Made by a program: the position numbers and the translations under genes. A DNA stretch of 32,292 bases from CAYFLR01 sp964343805 (GTDB lineage: Bacteria; Bdellovibrionota_B; Oligoflexia; CAYFLR01): NCBI GenBank assembly GCA_964343805.1, contig CAYFLR010000068.1:1-32292 (forward strand), in the 5' to 3' direction. The notes beneath the pieces were generated by a model, which ran no database searches, was not told where the DNA came from, and saw nothing but the letters and a program-made list of their open reading frames with translations. The stretch's first letter is position 1. Each line of letters begins with the position of its first letter. Shown here one piece after another: positions 15,401 to 23,829 of the stretch.

Positions 15401-17275
15401 TCCGTCGATGGGTCGGGTCGCCATAAGCATTCTTAGCTTGCTCTATATCAAAATGATCGGCACTGTATCTTAAAACTGGAGAAGGAGCTCCTCCATCATT
15501 CAAAGGGTCCGACTCTTTATAGGCGGTGAGGTAGCTATCTGAAAATTTAAAATTCAAACGATCTGTTTGCAGCATTTGACCGGGAAAGAAAAGTCCATTT
15601 TCGGAATGACTGCTTACCACCGTAGCTACATAAATAAAAGATCCATCAAAGAGTTTCTTTTGTAGCGCATTGGGTTTAACCAAATCTTCAAGGGGATGAG
15701 GGTTTTGAGTGTTTATTTCGATATAATTTCTGTTGTTCCAGAGGATTTCGCTGTGGGAATCTGCTATCAGGGTATTGAAAACTTCCAATTTATCATCAGA
15801 AGTGGCTTGCCTTAGATCATAGTGACGCATAATATCAAAGGTTAAAGCTAGCTCTCCATTTTTAAACACTTGGAGTAAGGTTTGCCTTATATCAAAAGTT
15901 ATTTGATCCTCTTTGCTTAAGTTAGGAATATGGTTTTTTAGCATTTGTGCAAGATAGGGATGAGGTAAAGTGCTCTCAGTAAAAACCCCTTTTAAACTAG
16001 TTTTATCGAGCATTTGATGTTGAGCGAAACTCAATGATTCGCTGAGTTTTATAAGAAGTGGATTGTTGGCATCCACCTGAATGAAACTTCTCAGGTTCCA
16101 TGGGTTTTTGGTAGTGTCTTTGACAACACCTAAGGTGGCGTTCCCTTGGGAATCTTTAGCATCAATCAAATCATAATGACCTAAAATTCGAAATTGAAGC
16201 AGCAGGTTTTGGTTATTTTTATCCCCTTTAAAAAGAGTTAAAAAATCTTGGGTGATTTTATATTTTAAAGAGTCCCCTTCTTTTAAATCTATGAGTTTAT
16301 TATCTATAATTTGTTTCTCTAGAGTCGGGTTATCCGCAATGACTGGCAGATTACTTCCCCATAGAAAATCACCAACTAAATCTGATTTTGCATAGAGTTG
16401 GAACATGAGGTTGTGACTCATTTTTTGGATTTTAATACTATTAGGATTGATCTCAACATACTGCCGTAATTCCCAACTTTGCTCTTGATCTTTAACTAAT
16501 CCAAAGCCTAATTCTCCAGTTGAGCTTTGGGTACGAACGAGGTCGAAATAACTAAGAGGGGCTTGAGCAAGTAGTTTGAGCTCACTGTCTTGGATTAAGA
16601 AAAGTGAAAAANNNNNNNNNNGCAATTATATAATCCCCATTCTCTATTTTCTAGAAGTGAAAAATTATTTTGACTCAACATGATGGTCAGTTGATCTCCA
16701 TCTTTAAGAGAGTGGAGAGTTTTTAACTCTTCTATCTGTCCGCTGAAAAGTACAGGAATCTCATCTTTTCCCAACTTAATTTTTTGACCTTGCAAATCAG
16801 CCACATTAAAAAGGTACTTTTTAGTAGTCGGGTCTGCTTTTATTAATAAAGGGTTAGCAGGGTCGATAGAGATATACTCTCTATCTTGCCATCGACTTTG
16901 AGTCTTTTGATCTTTAACTAGATATTGACTCTCTTCTCCATCCGCACTTTTTTGCGGAACTAAATCAAAATGACCTAGAATTTGATATTGTAGAATGGCC
17001 TTTTTCTTGGCTGCAATTTCTTCAAACATGGTTAGGTAATTTTGGGAAATTTCATAGGACACTTTTGCGGGAACTGGATTGGGCATTAAAGAGAATAAAG
17101 TTTCTGTAACTTCCGTCACCTGATCTTTTTGAAATACTTTATTTAAAAGGTCACTCTTTTTGAATAGATTGTGATCTTGTCCTTCGGCAATTTTCTCAGG
17201 AGGGGTGACAGCACATTTAGTTAATAACAAAAGCAGAGGAAAAATGGTTAGTAATCGTTTTATCTGGCTGTTCAT
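12474..17275 (-). CDS. Large zinc metalloprotease lipoprotein (DUF5117/DUF4953-like) with five N-terminal repeats, split by a gap
   Basis: Read across the 10-N gap at 16612-16621 this is one gene of about 1600 residues. The frames on the two sides differ by the nominal gap length, and the repeat pattern continues across it. The N-terminus has a lipoprotein-type signal (LLLLLTKC; Lys before the Cys is unusual). The first ~600 residues hold five diverged units of about 120 residues. The catalytic domain has HEVGHNLGLRH (about 14188-14220), the HExxHxxGxxH zinc motif, and a Met-turn SSVMDYL, followed by the GPYDIAAIKYGYG block typical of DUF4953-type met-zincins. A long helical, Glu/Lys-rich tail closes the protein. 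AAAGGA lies 6 nt before the ATG. The gene begins 18 nt after the stop of the TM-barrel gene, so they form an operon. It is probably an envelope-anchored protease. Confidence 0.85.
16612..16621. other. Assembly gap (10 N)
   Basis: Ten Ns inside the metalloprotease gene. The frames on the two sides do not match at this length, so the gap size is nominal. Confidence 0.95.
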
Positions 17276-17292
17276 GATGGTTCCTTTCGCTT

Positions 17293-18393
17293 TTAGATCC
17301 TATAGGATAGACTTAAAGAAACAGTGGAACTGTCTTCCTTAAAAATCTGATAGTTTAAATTTCCTTTAGAGTCGAGTCTTCTGTCAAAAGTATCCAATGA
17401 GGCAGAGAGGTCGATTTGTGAGTTCATACTAAATGAAATACCAGTGGATAGACTGTAAAAGAAATTTCTGTTTTCTTGATAATTTATCGTATTAACCCAT
17501 GCCAAATTTCCATAGATACTTAAACTAGATAGAGGGCTAATACTTAGGGTTCCGGATTGGACAAAACTCTGAAAAGGGTTGATTTGTCCAAGCATATTGT
17601 GAGTGTATTTGTGAATGTTCTGATGAAATGAAACCTTATAACTGAGGCTCAGTATCTTATAACCAGTGCTGAGAGCAAGAGATGGTGAAAGTTTTCCTCT
17701 AAAAGATGTCTCTTTCCCCCTACTGATTGTTGGAATAACCAGGCTAATGGCTGTTTTTACTTTTACCTTGTTATTTAAGAACTGAGCAGATGGAAAAGAA
17801 AGGGAAACGGATGGATTGGCCATTTCCACTTTCTTCTCTTCATGATTGGCGGTCAACGAAGTGTTAGCCACCAAGGTAACTTTTTTTATTGCCTGAATGT
17901 ATGTGAGGCTATAGCTACTTAAAATATTCGGAGTATGATAATAAATGGGTTTGAAATGAGTTCCAAAGGTACCCACCAAACTATAGGATGCTGGTTGAGA
18001 TTTTCTTTCCACTCTTTTTGGTATTGGCTGAGAAGTGACTTTTAGCGATGGAGTGGATTTAATTTTGTTTGGTGTTTTTATCTTATTAGGTATTCTTTTT
18101 AAGACCTTTTTTGCTTTATTATAAACCACTTTTTTTACTTGCTTATCTTGTTTAAGAGGTAGGGCTGGATGCTCCTTGCGAGAAGGAGCATCAAAGCTTT
18201 TAGATGGGCTCTTAGACGTGATAACTGAAGTATATTGTGGAAGTTTAACAACTGTTTTTTTTGTCTCCTGTTTTGAAACTATCGAGGGTGTATCTATTTC
18301 TATACGGGTATCTTCCGAATTTATCATTGTAAGTACTGTGTAAATCAGTGCTGCTATAATAATTAATATTCCTGTGGCCTTTCCCGCTTGCAA
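17293..18393 (-). CDS. Single-TM protein with a long basic linker and a C-terminal beta-barrel-like domain
   Basis: The start chosen is TTG at 18391-18393, because GGGGGAGG lies 5 nt upstream. A TTG at 18447 would add 18 charged residues but lacks a clear site. The 366-residue product has a hydrophobic helix at about 8-24 (GILIIIAALIYTVLTMI) without an obvious signal-peptidase site. A Lys/Pro/Ser-rich linker of about 100 residues follows (KKVVYNKAKKVLKRIPNKIK), then about 215 residues of alternating strands ending in STVSLSLSYRI. The plan recalls TonB-like periplasm-spanning linkers joined to an outer-membrane barrel. If the helix is retained, one polypeptide could touch both membranes; if it is cleaved, this is an ordinary barrel. 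It is the first gene of the metalloprotease operon. Confidence 0.65.
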   Translation of the reverse strand: MQAGKATGILIIIAALIYTVLTMINSEDTRIEIDTPSIVSKQETKKTVVKLPQYTSVITSKSPSKSFDAPSRKEHPALPLKQDKQVKKVVYNKAKKVLKRIPNKIKTPNKIKSTPSLKVTSQPIPKRVERKSQPASYSLVGTFGTHFKPIYYHTPNILSSYSLTYIQAIKKVTLVANTSLTANHEEKKVEMANPSVSLSFPSAQFLNNKVKVKTAISLVIPTISRGKETSFRGKLSPSLALSTGYKILSLSYKVSFHQNIHKYTHNMLGQINPFQSFVQSGTLSISPLSSLSIYGNLAWVNTINYQENRNFFYSLSTGISFSMNSQIDLSASLDTFDRRLDSKGNLNYQIFKEDSSTVSLSLSYRI

Positions 18394-18627
18394 GTTGTCC
18401 TCCCCCTCTTGCGGTTTCCGTTTCTCTCTTGATGGGCTTATTAGCAATTACTGTGCCATGATTAGAGGTGATGGATTAAGTGGTTGTTATTTCGATGCTT
18501 TTACCTATGGATTCTGAGAGGGGGTAAATCTTGGGTTTTCAATTTGGCAGTTTTTTAAAAAATTTGGTAACATTTTTATACCATTTTTACAAAATGGGGT
18601 TTCTTTTTTAATAAATATACCTGTATA

Positions 18628-19698
18628 ATGAAGGACATGTCACTGTATCCAAAAGTTACAATTTTAGCTGTTGATGATGAAGAGAGAATGCTTCAACTTA
18701 TTAAACGTTCTCTCGAATCTTTAGAAGTGGAAGTTCTTACTGCTTCAAATAAAGAAGAAGCAATCAAGATTTTAACCAGCCATGAGATATCTATTGCCAC
18801 CCTTGATTTAAATTTAGGGCGAGACAGTGGTTTGGATATTTTTAAAACCATCCGTACAGAGTATTCAAAAACCCTTTGTTGTTTTGTATCAGGCGATTTT
18901 AATCGGGATGATCTCTGTGAGATTATTCCTTTAGGAGTTTATGACTTCATCACTAAACCCTTTGAGCCAAAGCTATTTAAGCAGAAAATTAATTCCTGTA
19001 TTGAGCATCAACGGGCTCAAATAAGACAAAGTCTGATTTACAATCGTCTTCATATTTTTGCTGACCCTGCCTTTCGTGAGAAGTGCGGTGGACTCGAAAA
19101 TTTTGACCAAGAAAAATTTGATCATATTTTGAAGATTATGAATCAGAAAGAGGAAGAGCAGTTTGATCAGAATTCGATCTTATTAGTCGATGATGAAGAA
19201 GGAATCAGAAGGCTGTTATCCAAGACCGTTAAAAAGTTTGGCTCAAAAACCTTTCAGGCTGCGAATGGACAGGAAGCTCTGGAGATTATAAAGAACGAAC
19301 CCGTCGATTTGATCATTACAGATCGATCCATGCCTAAGATGGATGGTCTCTCACTTTTTAAACAGGCCCGGAAAAAGCAACCTAATTTAGAGTGTATGCT
19401 TATATCGGGAGCCTTTGATGAATTTCATCTGATAGAGGCGATATCTTTGGGTATTTCTGACTTTTTAGAAAAGCCCTTTTTTCCTGCCATGATTCGACCG
19501 CGGATTGAAAATTTACTAAAAAAGATCAATTACCAGAATAAAGAGCGGCTTTTCGACGAGAACATTCTTTTTATTTTATCCACCATGGATCCTCATCAAT
19601 TCAGTAACCTCTCTCATGAAGAGAAAGACTCCGAAATGTATCAATTTTTTGATTGGATGATGGAGAAGTTGGCTGAAGATGATTTGGACACATTATAA
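18628..19698 (+). CDS. Tandem receiver-domain (REC-REC) response regulator
   Basis: 356 residues with two complete CheY-like receivers. Domain 1 (about 10-128) has Asp16-Asp17, acceptor Asp60 in ATLDLNLG, Ser88 and Lys110. Domain 2 (about 183-300) has Asp188-Asp189, acceptor Asp232 in ITDRSMP, Ser260 and Lys282. A helical linker with a Glu-rich segment joins them, and an acidic helical tail of about 55 residues follows. No output domain is recognisable, so signalling must be through partners. A second ATG three codons in (MSLYPKV) is an alternative start. The only TATAAT in the region overlaps the first ATG, which would favour the second start if it is a real -10. It is divergent from the barrel-protease operon across about 230 bp. 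Confidence 0.9.
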   Translation: MKDMSLYPKVTILAVDDEERMLQLIKRSLESLEVEVLTASNKEEAIKILTSHEISIATLDLNLGRDSGLDIFKTIRTEYSKTLCCFVSGDFNRDDLCEIIPLGVYDFITKPFEPKLFKQKINSCIEHQRAQIRQSLIYNRLHIFADPAFREKCGGLENFDQEKFDHILKIMNQKEEEQFDQNSILLVDDEEGIRRLLSKTVKKFGSKTFQAANGQEALEIIKNEPVDLIITDRSMPKMDGLSLFKQARKKQPNLECMLISGAFDEFHLIEAISLGISDFLEKPFFPAMIRPRIENLLKKINYQNKERLFDENILFILSTMDPHQFSNLSHEEKDSEMYQFFDWMMEKLAEDDLDTL

Positions 19699-19794
19699 AT
19701 TATTTTTTAGCAATTCTATACACTTCTAAATTGATACTCAAACCCCTGTCAAAGTAACCGATCAAAGCTTAAACCGCGGATTAGATATGAGGAT

Positions 19795-20883
19795 ATGATG
19801 GTGGGGCAGATCATTTTTAATATCATTTTAATAGTATCACTCTCCTTTGCATGTGTGAGGGAAAAAAAGGAGAGGACAGAAAATACTTCTCCTCCTGATA
19901 TCAGTAGTGAACAACCCATTGCAAAGTATGAGAAACCCGATTACTCTCATTACTCTTTAGATGGCTTCTGGCTAGAAACGAAAAGAGAGATCTTAGTGGA
20001 AGGCCATCAGGACAAAAGTCAGCAGATCGATGAAAAGTCGGCTCACATTCTATTTTTCTTTCAAAATCGGTTTGCTACTTTTTATTTAAGTAATGGCACC
20101 ACGCCTTGTTTAGGAGACCGAACTTATAGTTTAGAAAGTAACACGATAATAGTGGATCCAGCTAAAGGTTGTCCCGCAAATCACTTTCCTCTTTTTTCCC
20201 TTTCCCGAGACAAGTTAGTTGCCGAAGGTAACCTGGGAGACCAAATTGTCCGTCTTACATTTACCTTGACCCGCAGTGAGCGAGTAGCTCAGATTTTAGC
20301 TAAGGTGAACCCAGTGCAACTTCCGGTTCTTTTTACTTCAGAGTTGAGGCTTGGTGAATCAATCTCTGCGGCTAAACCAGAGGATATTAAACCCATCAAA
20401 AAAACATCTAATTTAAGCTCTTTAGGAGCGGTGGCACCTATAGCAGAGCCCGAACCGGTACCACCACCTCCACCCATTAAAAAAGTTCCAGAGAAAAAGG
20501 AGATCACCCCACCTCCTCCAGCAGCTGATGAAGTGGTAAATAGTGTTGCTTCTTACGCTCCGATTAAAGAGGAAGATGACCGTGATGATTTGCCTCTCGG
20601 GTTAGATCTGGATCAATTAGTAGAGAACCCAGAGGTATTGGAGTGCGCAAGTGGAGGAATGGACACCTATAAAACCATGTCTGCAACTCATCTTTTAGAC
20701 GAGTTTGATGGCTCAGAGGTTTGTCCGCTACCTGCGCATACTATTTTATGCGTGGATTCAGAATTTGACTTTGCCACCGCGGGACCGAATACCTTGATTC
20801 AAGGGGAGCTGCTGGCGGAAATCGAGGACTGTCGAATGCCTTATGGTGCTGTTCTTAATAAACATCTAGAAAAAGTCAATTAA
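19795..20883 (+). CDS. Proline-rich hypothetical lipoprotein
   Basis: 362 residues with a lipobox-like signal (SLSFAC, Cys20). A beta-rich domain follows (about 50-180; SLDGFWLETKREILVEGHQD, then AHILFFFQNRFATFYLSNGT) with two Cys. A Pro/Glu/Lys-rich linker (about 215-262, including two poly-Pro runs) leads to a C-terminal domain with four Cys (LECASGG, EVCPLPAHTILCVDS, EDCRMP). This may be a disulfide-stabilised periplasmic module. No family is recognised. GAGG lies 2 nt before the first ATG and 5 nt before the adjacent second one (19798), so the latter is the likelier start. Its last 8 bases overlap the stop of the convergent membrane protease. Confidence 0.6.
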   Translation: MMVGQIIFNIILIVSLSFACVREKKERTENTSPPDISSEQPIAKYEKPDYSHYSLDGFWLETKREILVEGHQDKSQQIDEKSAHILFFFQNRFATFYLSNGTTPCLGDRTYSLESNTIIVDPAKGCPANHFPLFSLSRDKLVAEGNLGDQIVRLTFTLTRSERVAQILAKVNPVQLPVLFTSELRLGESISAAKPEDIKPIKKTSNLSSLGAVAPIAEPEPVPPPPPIKKVPEKKEITPPPPAADEVVNSVASYAPIKEEDDRDDLPLGLDLDQLVENPEVLECASGGMDTYKTMSATHLLDEFDGSEVCPLPAHTILCVDSEFDFATAGPNTLIQGELLAEIEDCRMPYGAVLNKHLEKVN

Positions 20884-22090
20884 CCATTTCAAATGGTAAA
20901 TCTGAGGGGATTTTATCTTGCAATCCAACAGCGAATGCAGTTATGGGTTCAATGGTTCTTAAGTTTATATAGCGCAAGTGGCTATTCATTATATCCGTGG
21001 TGGCGTAGCTATCTGCCGCCTCTAATCGATAGAGATCACCAGCTCCCACTAAATGAAGTAGTTCGTGAGCGACTGTCTGGGAAATAGAATCCCAGGAATA
21101 GCGTCGAGCCTTCTTAAAAATAAAGGCAAACTCTGCAGGAAAGGAACACCTTCTGATACAGGGCATGGCGTAGGATCGATCTTTGCGATTAAGATGTACT
21201 AATATGGCCACATTGGATGCGGATTCCTCGTCAGCAATTTCATTGATAAATTGTTTGACCGATTTATAGCCAAGGGAACGAATCGCCGTTTTTACAAACC
21301 GCTTGTTAGTATAAAACGAAGATTTCTCATTGCCTCCCTTAATAGAAAGTGATTTGAGTTTAGGGTGACGATCAATGGCAAAAAAACGGCTGCTGATGCG
21401 CAGATCCTCTCCATAGAGAGATGCTTGATCCATGATCCAATCAGTGGCCTTATAGACTGCATTTTTAACCGTATTCATAGAGGTAATATTCCAGCCCTGT
21501 AACCCGCTATCTTCTAAAAAAAAGTAGACCAAAGCGAGAGAACTTTTTAGGTTTTTGGCAGACCCTGCATTTTGGTAATAAAAGTACATTTGATGCATAC
21601 CTTTTTCTTTATACTTTGCTTCAATAATGCTGGACAATTTGAATAATTCTAGCGTGATTTGCTTGTTCTGTTTTTTAGTGGCATAGATGCGGGCTTGATT
21701 CCACTCTCTTTCCGCTGTGATAAACTGAAAGAGAAAATGGTGAATACGCGCCTGCTGCATGTGAGCCACCATCATAAAGTCTCTGGGGACTTCCTTCTTG
21801 CCCCTTCCATTGTCTGTGAAGCGCTGATAGTATTTTAAGGCTTTCTGCCATTTTTTATCTCTAAAGTAAATTTTAGCTAGTCGATAGGTTTTTACTAGCT
21901 TGGGATGCTCATCACTGAAATGCCACCCGGCAAAAACCCCGGTTGGTCCGGTCAGAGACTTCTCAAATAAAAAGAGAGTGATGGCCCCACCAAATAGCAG
22001 AAAAAGCCAAAATTTAAAAGAAAACCCGGTGGACTTTGTCTTTCTCTTTACTGGGCGGAGCCTTTTGTTTTGAAAAAGAGCTTTTACCAT
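20876..22090 (-). CDS. Membrane-anchored metalloprotease with an N-terminal helical repeat region
   Basis: 404 residues. A basic N-terminus precedes one transmembrane helix (about 23-42), which would place the rest in the periplasm. Residues about 62-180 form a TPR-like region (KTYRLAKIYFRDKKWQKALK resembles one TPR unit). The C-terminal domain carries His342-Glu343-x2-His346-x2-Gly-x2-Asp352 in AHELLHLVGAGDLY. This is an HExxHxxGxxD zinc motif, with Asp as third ligand as in snapalysin-type metzincins. A candidate Met-turn is TTDIMNS (Met368). Two Cys in PCIRRCSFP may pair. The family is not otherwise recognised. The gene overlaps the convergent lipoprotein gene by 8 bp and is divergent from the XRE gene. 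Confidence 0.75.
   Translation of the reverse strand: MVKALFQNKRLRPVKRKTKSTGFSFKFWLFLLFGGAITLFLFEKSLTGPTGVFAGWHFSDEHPKLVKTYRLAKIYFRDKKWQKALKYYQRFTDNGRGKKEVPRDFMMVAHMQQARIHHFLFQFITAEREWNQARIYATKKQNKQITLELFKLSSIIEAKYKEKGMHQMYFYYQNAGSAKNLKSSLALVYFFLEDSGLQGWNITSMNTVKNAVYKATDWIMDQASLYGEDLRISSRFFAIDRHPKLKSLSIKGGNEKSSFYTNKRFVKTAIRSLGYKSVKQFINEIADEESASNVAILVHLNRKDRSYAMPCIRRCSFPAEFAFIFKKARRYSWDSISQTVAHELLHLVGAGDLYRLEAADSYATTDIMNSHLRYINLRTIEPITAFAVGLQDKIPSDLPFEMVN
20883..20897. repeat. Short palindrome at a convergent gene junction
   Basis: ACCATTTCAAATGGT is a 7-bp inverted repeat around a central C, directly at the overlap of the stop codons of two convergent genes. It lacks a T run on either side, so a terminator role is only possible. 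Confidence 0.4.
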
Positions 22091-22180
22091 AATGACTTAA
22101 GTATACCCGGAATTTTCTTTTGAGACAAAGCTCACTTTCTTACATCTACGGAGTAAGACCTATGAATAGGAGGAGAGAAA

Positions 22181-22423
22181 ATGGAACAAGAAAAAACGCT
22201 CAAAATGACCAATGTTGGAGAAATCTCAGCCTGGATGATTGCTGAGATGCGTATGAATCGTAATTTAACAATTGAGGAGCTGGCTAAATTAGCGAAAGTT
22301 ACTGAATCCACTATCATGAGGATTGAACGCGGGAATGGACGGAGACTTTCCGATGAAGTCCTTAATCATGTATATCAAACCCTTATCAATCAAGAATCTA
22401 ACCGATTTCCTAGGTGGTCTTAG
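22181..22423 (+). CDS. Small XRE-family helix-turn-helix protein
   Basis: An 80-residue protein that is a single Cro/C1-type helix-turn-helix domain. The recognisable core is LTIEELAKLAKVTESTIMRI, followed by ERGNGRRLSDEVLNHVYQTL. It has a strong GGAGGAG site 5-6 nt before the ATG. There is no sensor or oligomerisation domain. The family binds operator DNA, often its own promoter and the divergent gene, which here is the membrane metalloprotease 90 bp away. Its last 14 bases overlap the convergent acyltransferase gene. No toxin partner, phage or plasmid gene is adjacent. Confidence 0.85.
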   Translation: MEQEKTLKMTNVGEISAWMIAEMRMNRNLTIEELAKLAKVTESTIMRIERGNGRRLSDEVLNHVYQTLINQESNRFPRWS

Positions 22424-23210
22424 GAGAAATTCCCCATGTTTGCAACCGATCTTCTATAAAGTTGACAGTTTGGTGATGTTCTTTGCGGCCAAGTCCCGCA
22501 ATTTTGAGTGGATTTCCAAATTCAAAATGAATTGTTTTACTGGGGTTAATGGGGCCAAAGTCTTTGATGAGCCGACCATTACCCCAAAAATCGGTTTTGA
22601 GTGCAACAGGAACTAAAGGAACCTTACAACGTTTAGCGAGACTCACTCCCAGAGAAGAAAAGCCTTCCTTATTAAATAGGGTTGAACGGGTGGTTCCTGG
22701 GAAAACGATAATAGAGCGCCCTTCCTTAATAACTTTCTCACCTTGGGAAAGGACATGTCTTAAATCTTTAAGTGGGTCTTTTCGACTCACCACAATAGAT
22801 CTTTGCGATTTTACTAGCCATTTAAAGAAGGGAACCTTCAATAACTCTTCCTTGATAATAAAGCTGGGGAGTTTGTTAGGTGCGAGAAGGTAGACAAGGA
22901 CAATGGTTTCCAAGGTGCTCATATGATTTCCAGCAAAGATGGCGGGAGATTTCAGATTATTGATGGCTTCAATCCCTTTAATCATAAACTTTCCGCCACA
23001 TTTTTCCATCAGTTTAAAGCACTCAAAGCTACTGGCTCTCCAGGCTTCTGCGTCGTACTTTCCTCGTTTAGCTAGAACTCCATTCTTGATGGTTAACCCA
23101 AGGAAGTTACAATAGAAAAAGAGGTTATTAAGGGGCTTAATATCACTCCAGAATGAGGATTTGTCTTCACTGGTTTCATAGTTTTGGGTGAGATAAGGGA
23201 TGTTTTTCAT
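22410..23210 (-). CDS. PlsC-like 1-acylglycerol-3-phosphate acyltransferase family protein with altered motifs
   Basis: A 266-residue protein of the PlsC/LPLAT family. Motif I is Asn95-His96-MSTL-Glu101, with Glu in place of the usual Asp in the HX4D catalytic pair. Motif III is FPGTTRS (170-176) instead of FPEGTRS. Motif IV lies in LVPVALKTDFW. Family members transfer an acyl chain to a phospholipid, ornithine-lipid or other lipid acceptor at the cytoplasmic face. The altered residues suggest a subfamily with another acceptor or a modified mechanism. The perfect AGGAGG 5 nt before the ATG fixes the start. It is convergent with, and overlaps, the XRE gene by 14 bp. Confidence 0.8.
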   Translation of the reverse strand: MKNIPYLTQNYETSEDKSSFWSDIKPLNNLFFYCNFLGLTIKNGVLAKRGKYDAEAWRASSFECFKLMEKCGGKFMIKGIEAINNLKSPAIFAGNHMSTLETIVLVYLLAPNKLPSFIIKEELLKVPFFKWLVKSQRSIVVSRKDPLKDLRHVLSQGEKVIKEGRSIIVFPGTTRSTLFNKEGFSSLGVSLAKRCKVPLVPVALKTDFWGNGRLIKDFGPINPSKTIHFEFGNPLKIAGLGRKEHHQTVNFIEDRLQTWGISPKTT

Positions 23211-23337
23211 CTTAACCTCCTGTTTATATGAGATAAACTTAAAAGGGGTAGAATGAATGGCAAATATTAGCCATTTTTCGTTTAGTTATCCTAAAGAAAA
23301 GAATTCCACAAGGAGGAAATGAGGATTTACAATTGTT

Positions 23338-23787
23338 TTACATAGGGGGTTTTGAAGGAGGGGGGATAATTCGTTTGATTTCCAAATCCATCCTTTTAAT
23401 GGTGGATGTTTGAGCCCTGAGAGCTAGGAATATGAAAGAGAAAAGGAGCCCTAGACCTCCTCCTATCATCATTTGAATATCTAAAGAGGAGGTGAACTGG
23501 AGAGGAGGAAGACGAAAGAGAAATACTCCCGCCACAATGCTACTAATAGGAACAAAAAACACCAAGGCGAGCATATTGAGAAACAGCACTGAGGGGATCG
23601 TGTAGAAAATAATGTCCCCAACATTGGCTTGAAAATTATTAGCCACCAAGAATTTACGATGCATTTTTCCTGGTTTATGGCATTTACCTTGGCCCCTGGT
23701 CAAACAGGAGGCGCAATCCACATCGGGTATAGTTTCGATCAGATACTCATTTTCATCAATTTTTAAAACGACTGCTTTTCCTTCCAT
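23338..23787 (-). CDS. RseC/MucC-like two-helix membrane protein
   Basis: 149 residues. A cytoplasmic N-terminal domain of about 55 residues has the Cys cluster Cys25-x2-Cys28 and Cys36 (VDCASCLTRGQGKC). Two transmembrane helices follow (about 63-85 and 103-125), then a basic C-terminus. This is the layout of the RseC/MucC family (positive regulator of sigma-E, also linked to SoxR reduction). Cys residues there are thought to bind a metal or take part in redox reactions. Family membership rests on the layout and Cys pattern. No sigma-E, rseB or rsx genes are nearby. It lies 127 bp upstream of the acyltransferase gene on the same strand. Confidence 0.65.
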   Translation of the reverse strand: MEGKAVVLKIDENEYLIETIPDVDCASCLTRGQGKCHKPGKMHRKFLVANNFQANVGDIIFYTIPSVLFLNMLALVFFVPISSIVAGVFLFRLPPLQFTSSLDIQMMIGGGLGLLFSFIFLALRAQTSTIKRMDLEIKRIIPPPSKPPM

Positions 23788-23829
23788 GGAACTCTTTTAC
23801 AATAGGAGCGGGAGGAAGTAAATGGGAAT

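Noticed and set aside
18543..18630. TTGGCA and the TATAAT overlapping the ATG at 18628 as one promoter
   Set aside because: They are about 75 bp apart and cannot form one promoter. The TATAAT alone lacks a -35 at the right distance and may be chance in AT-rich DNA.
23255..23285. AATGGC/GCCATT hairpin followed by TTTTT as a terminator
   Set aside because: The T run is on the plus strand, where no gene ends just upstream. On the minus strand, where the RseC-like gene ends, no T run follows.
23305..23340. Strong AAGGAGG followed by an ATG and an 8-codon frame on the plus strand
   Set aside because: Spacing is only 2 nt, the frame ends after eight codons, and no leader-dependent gene follows on that strand.
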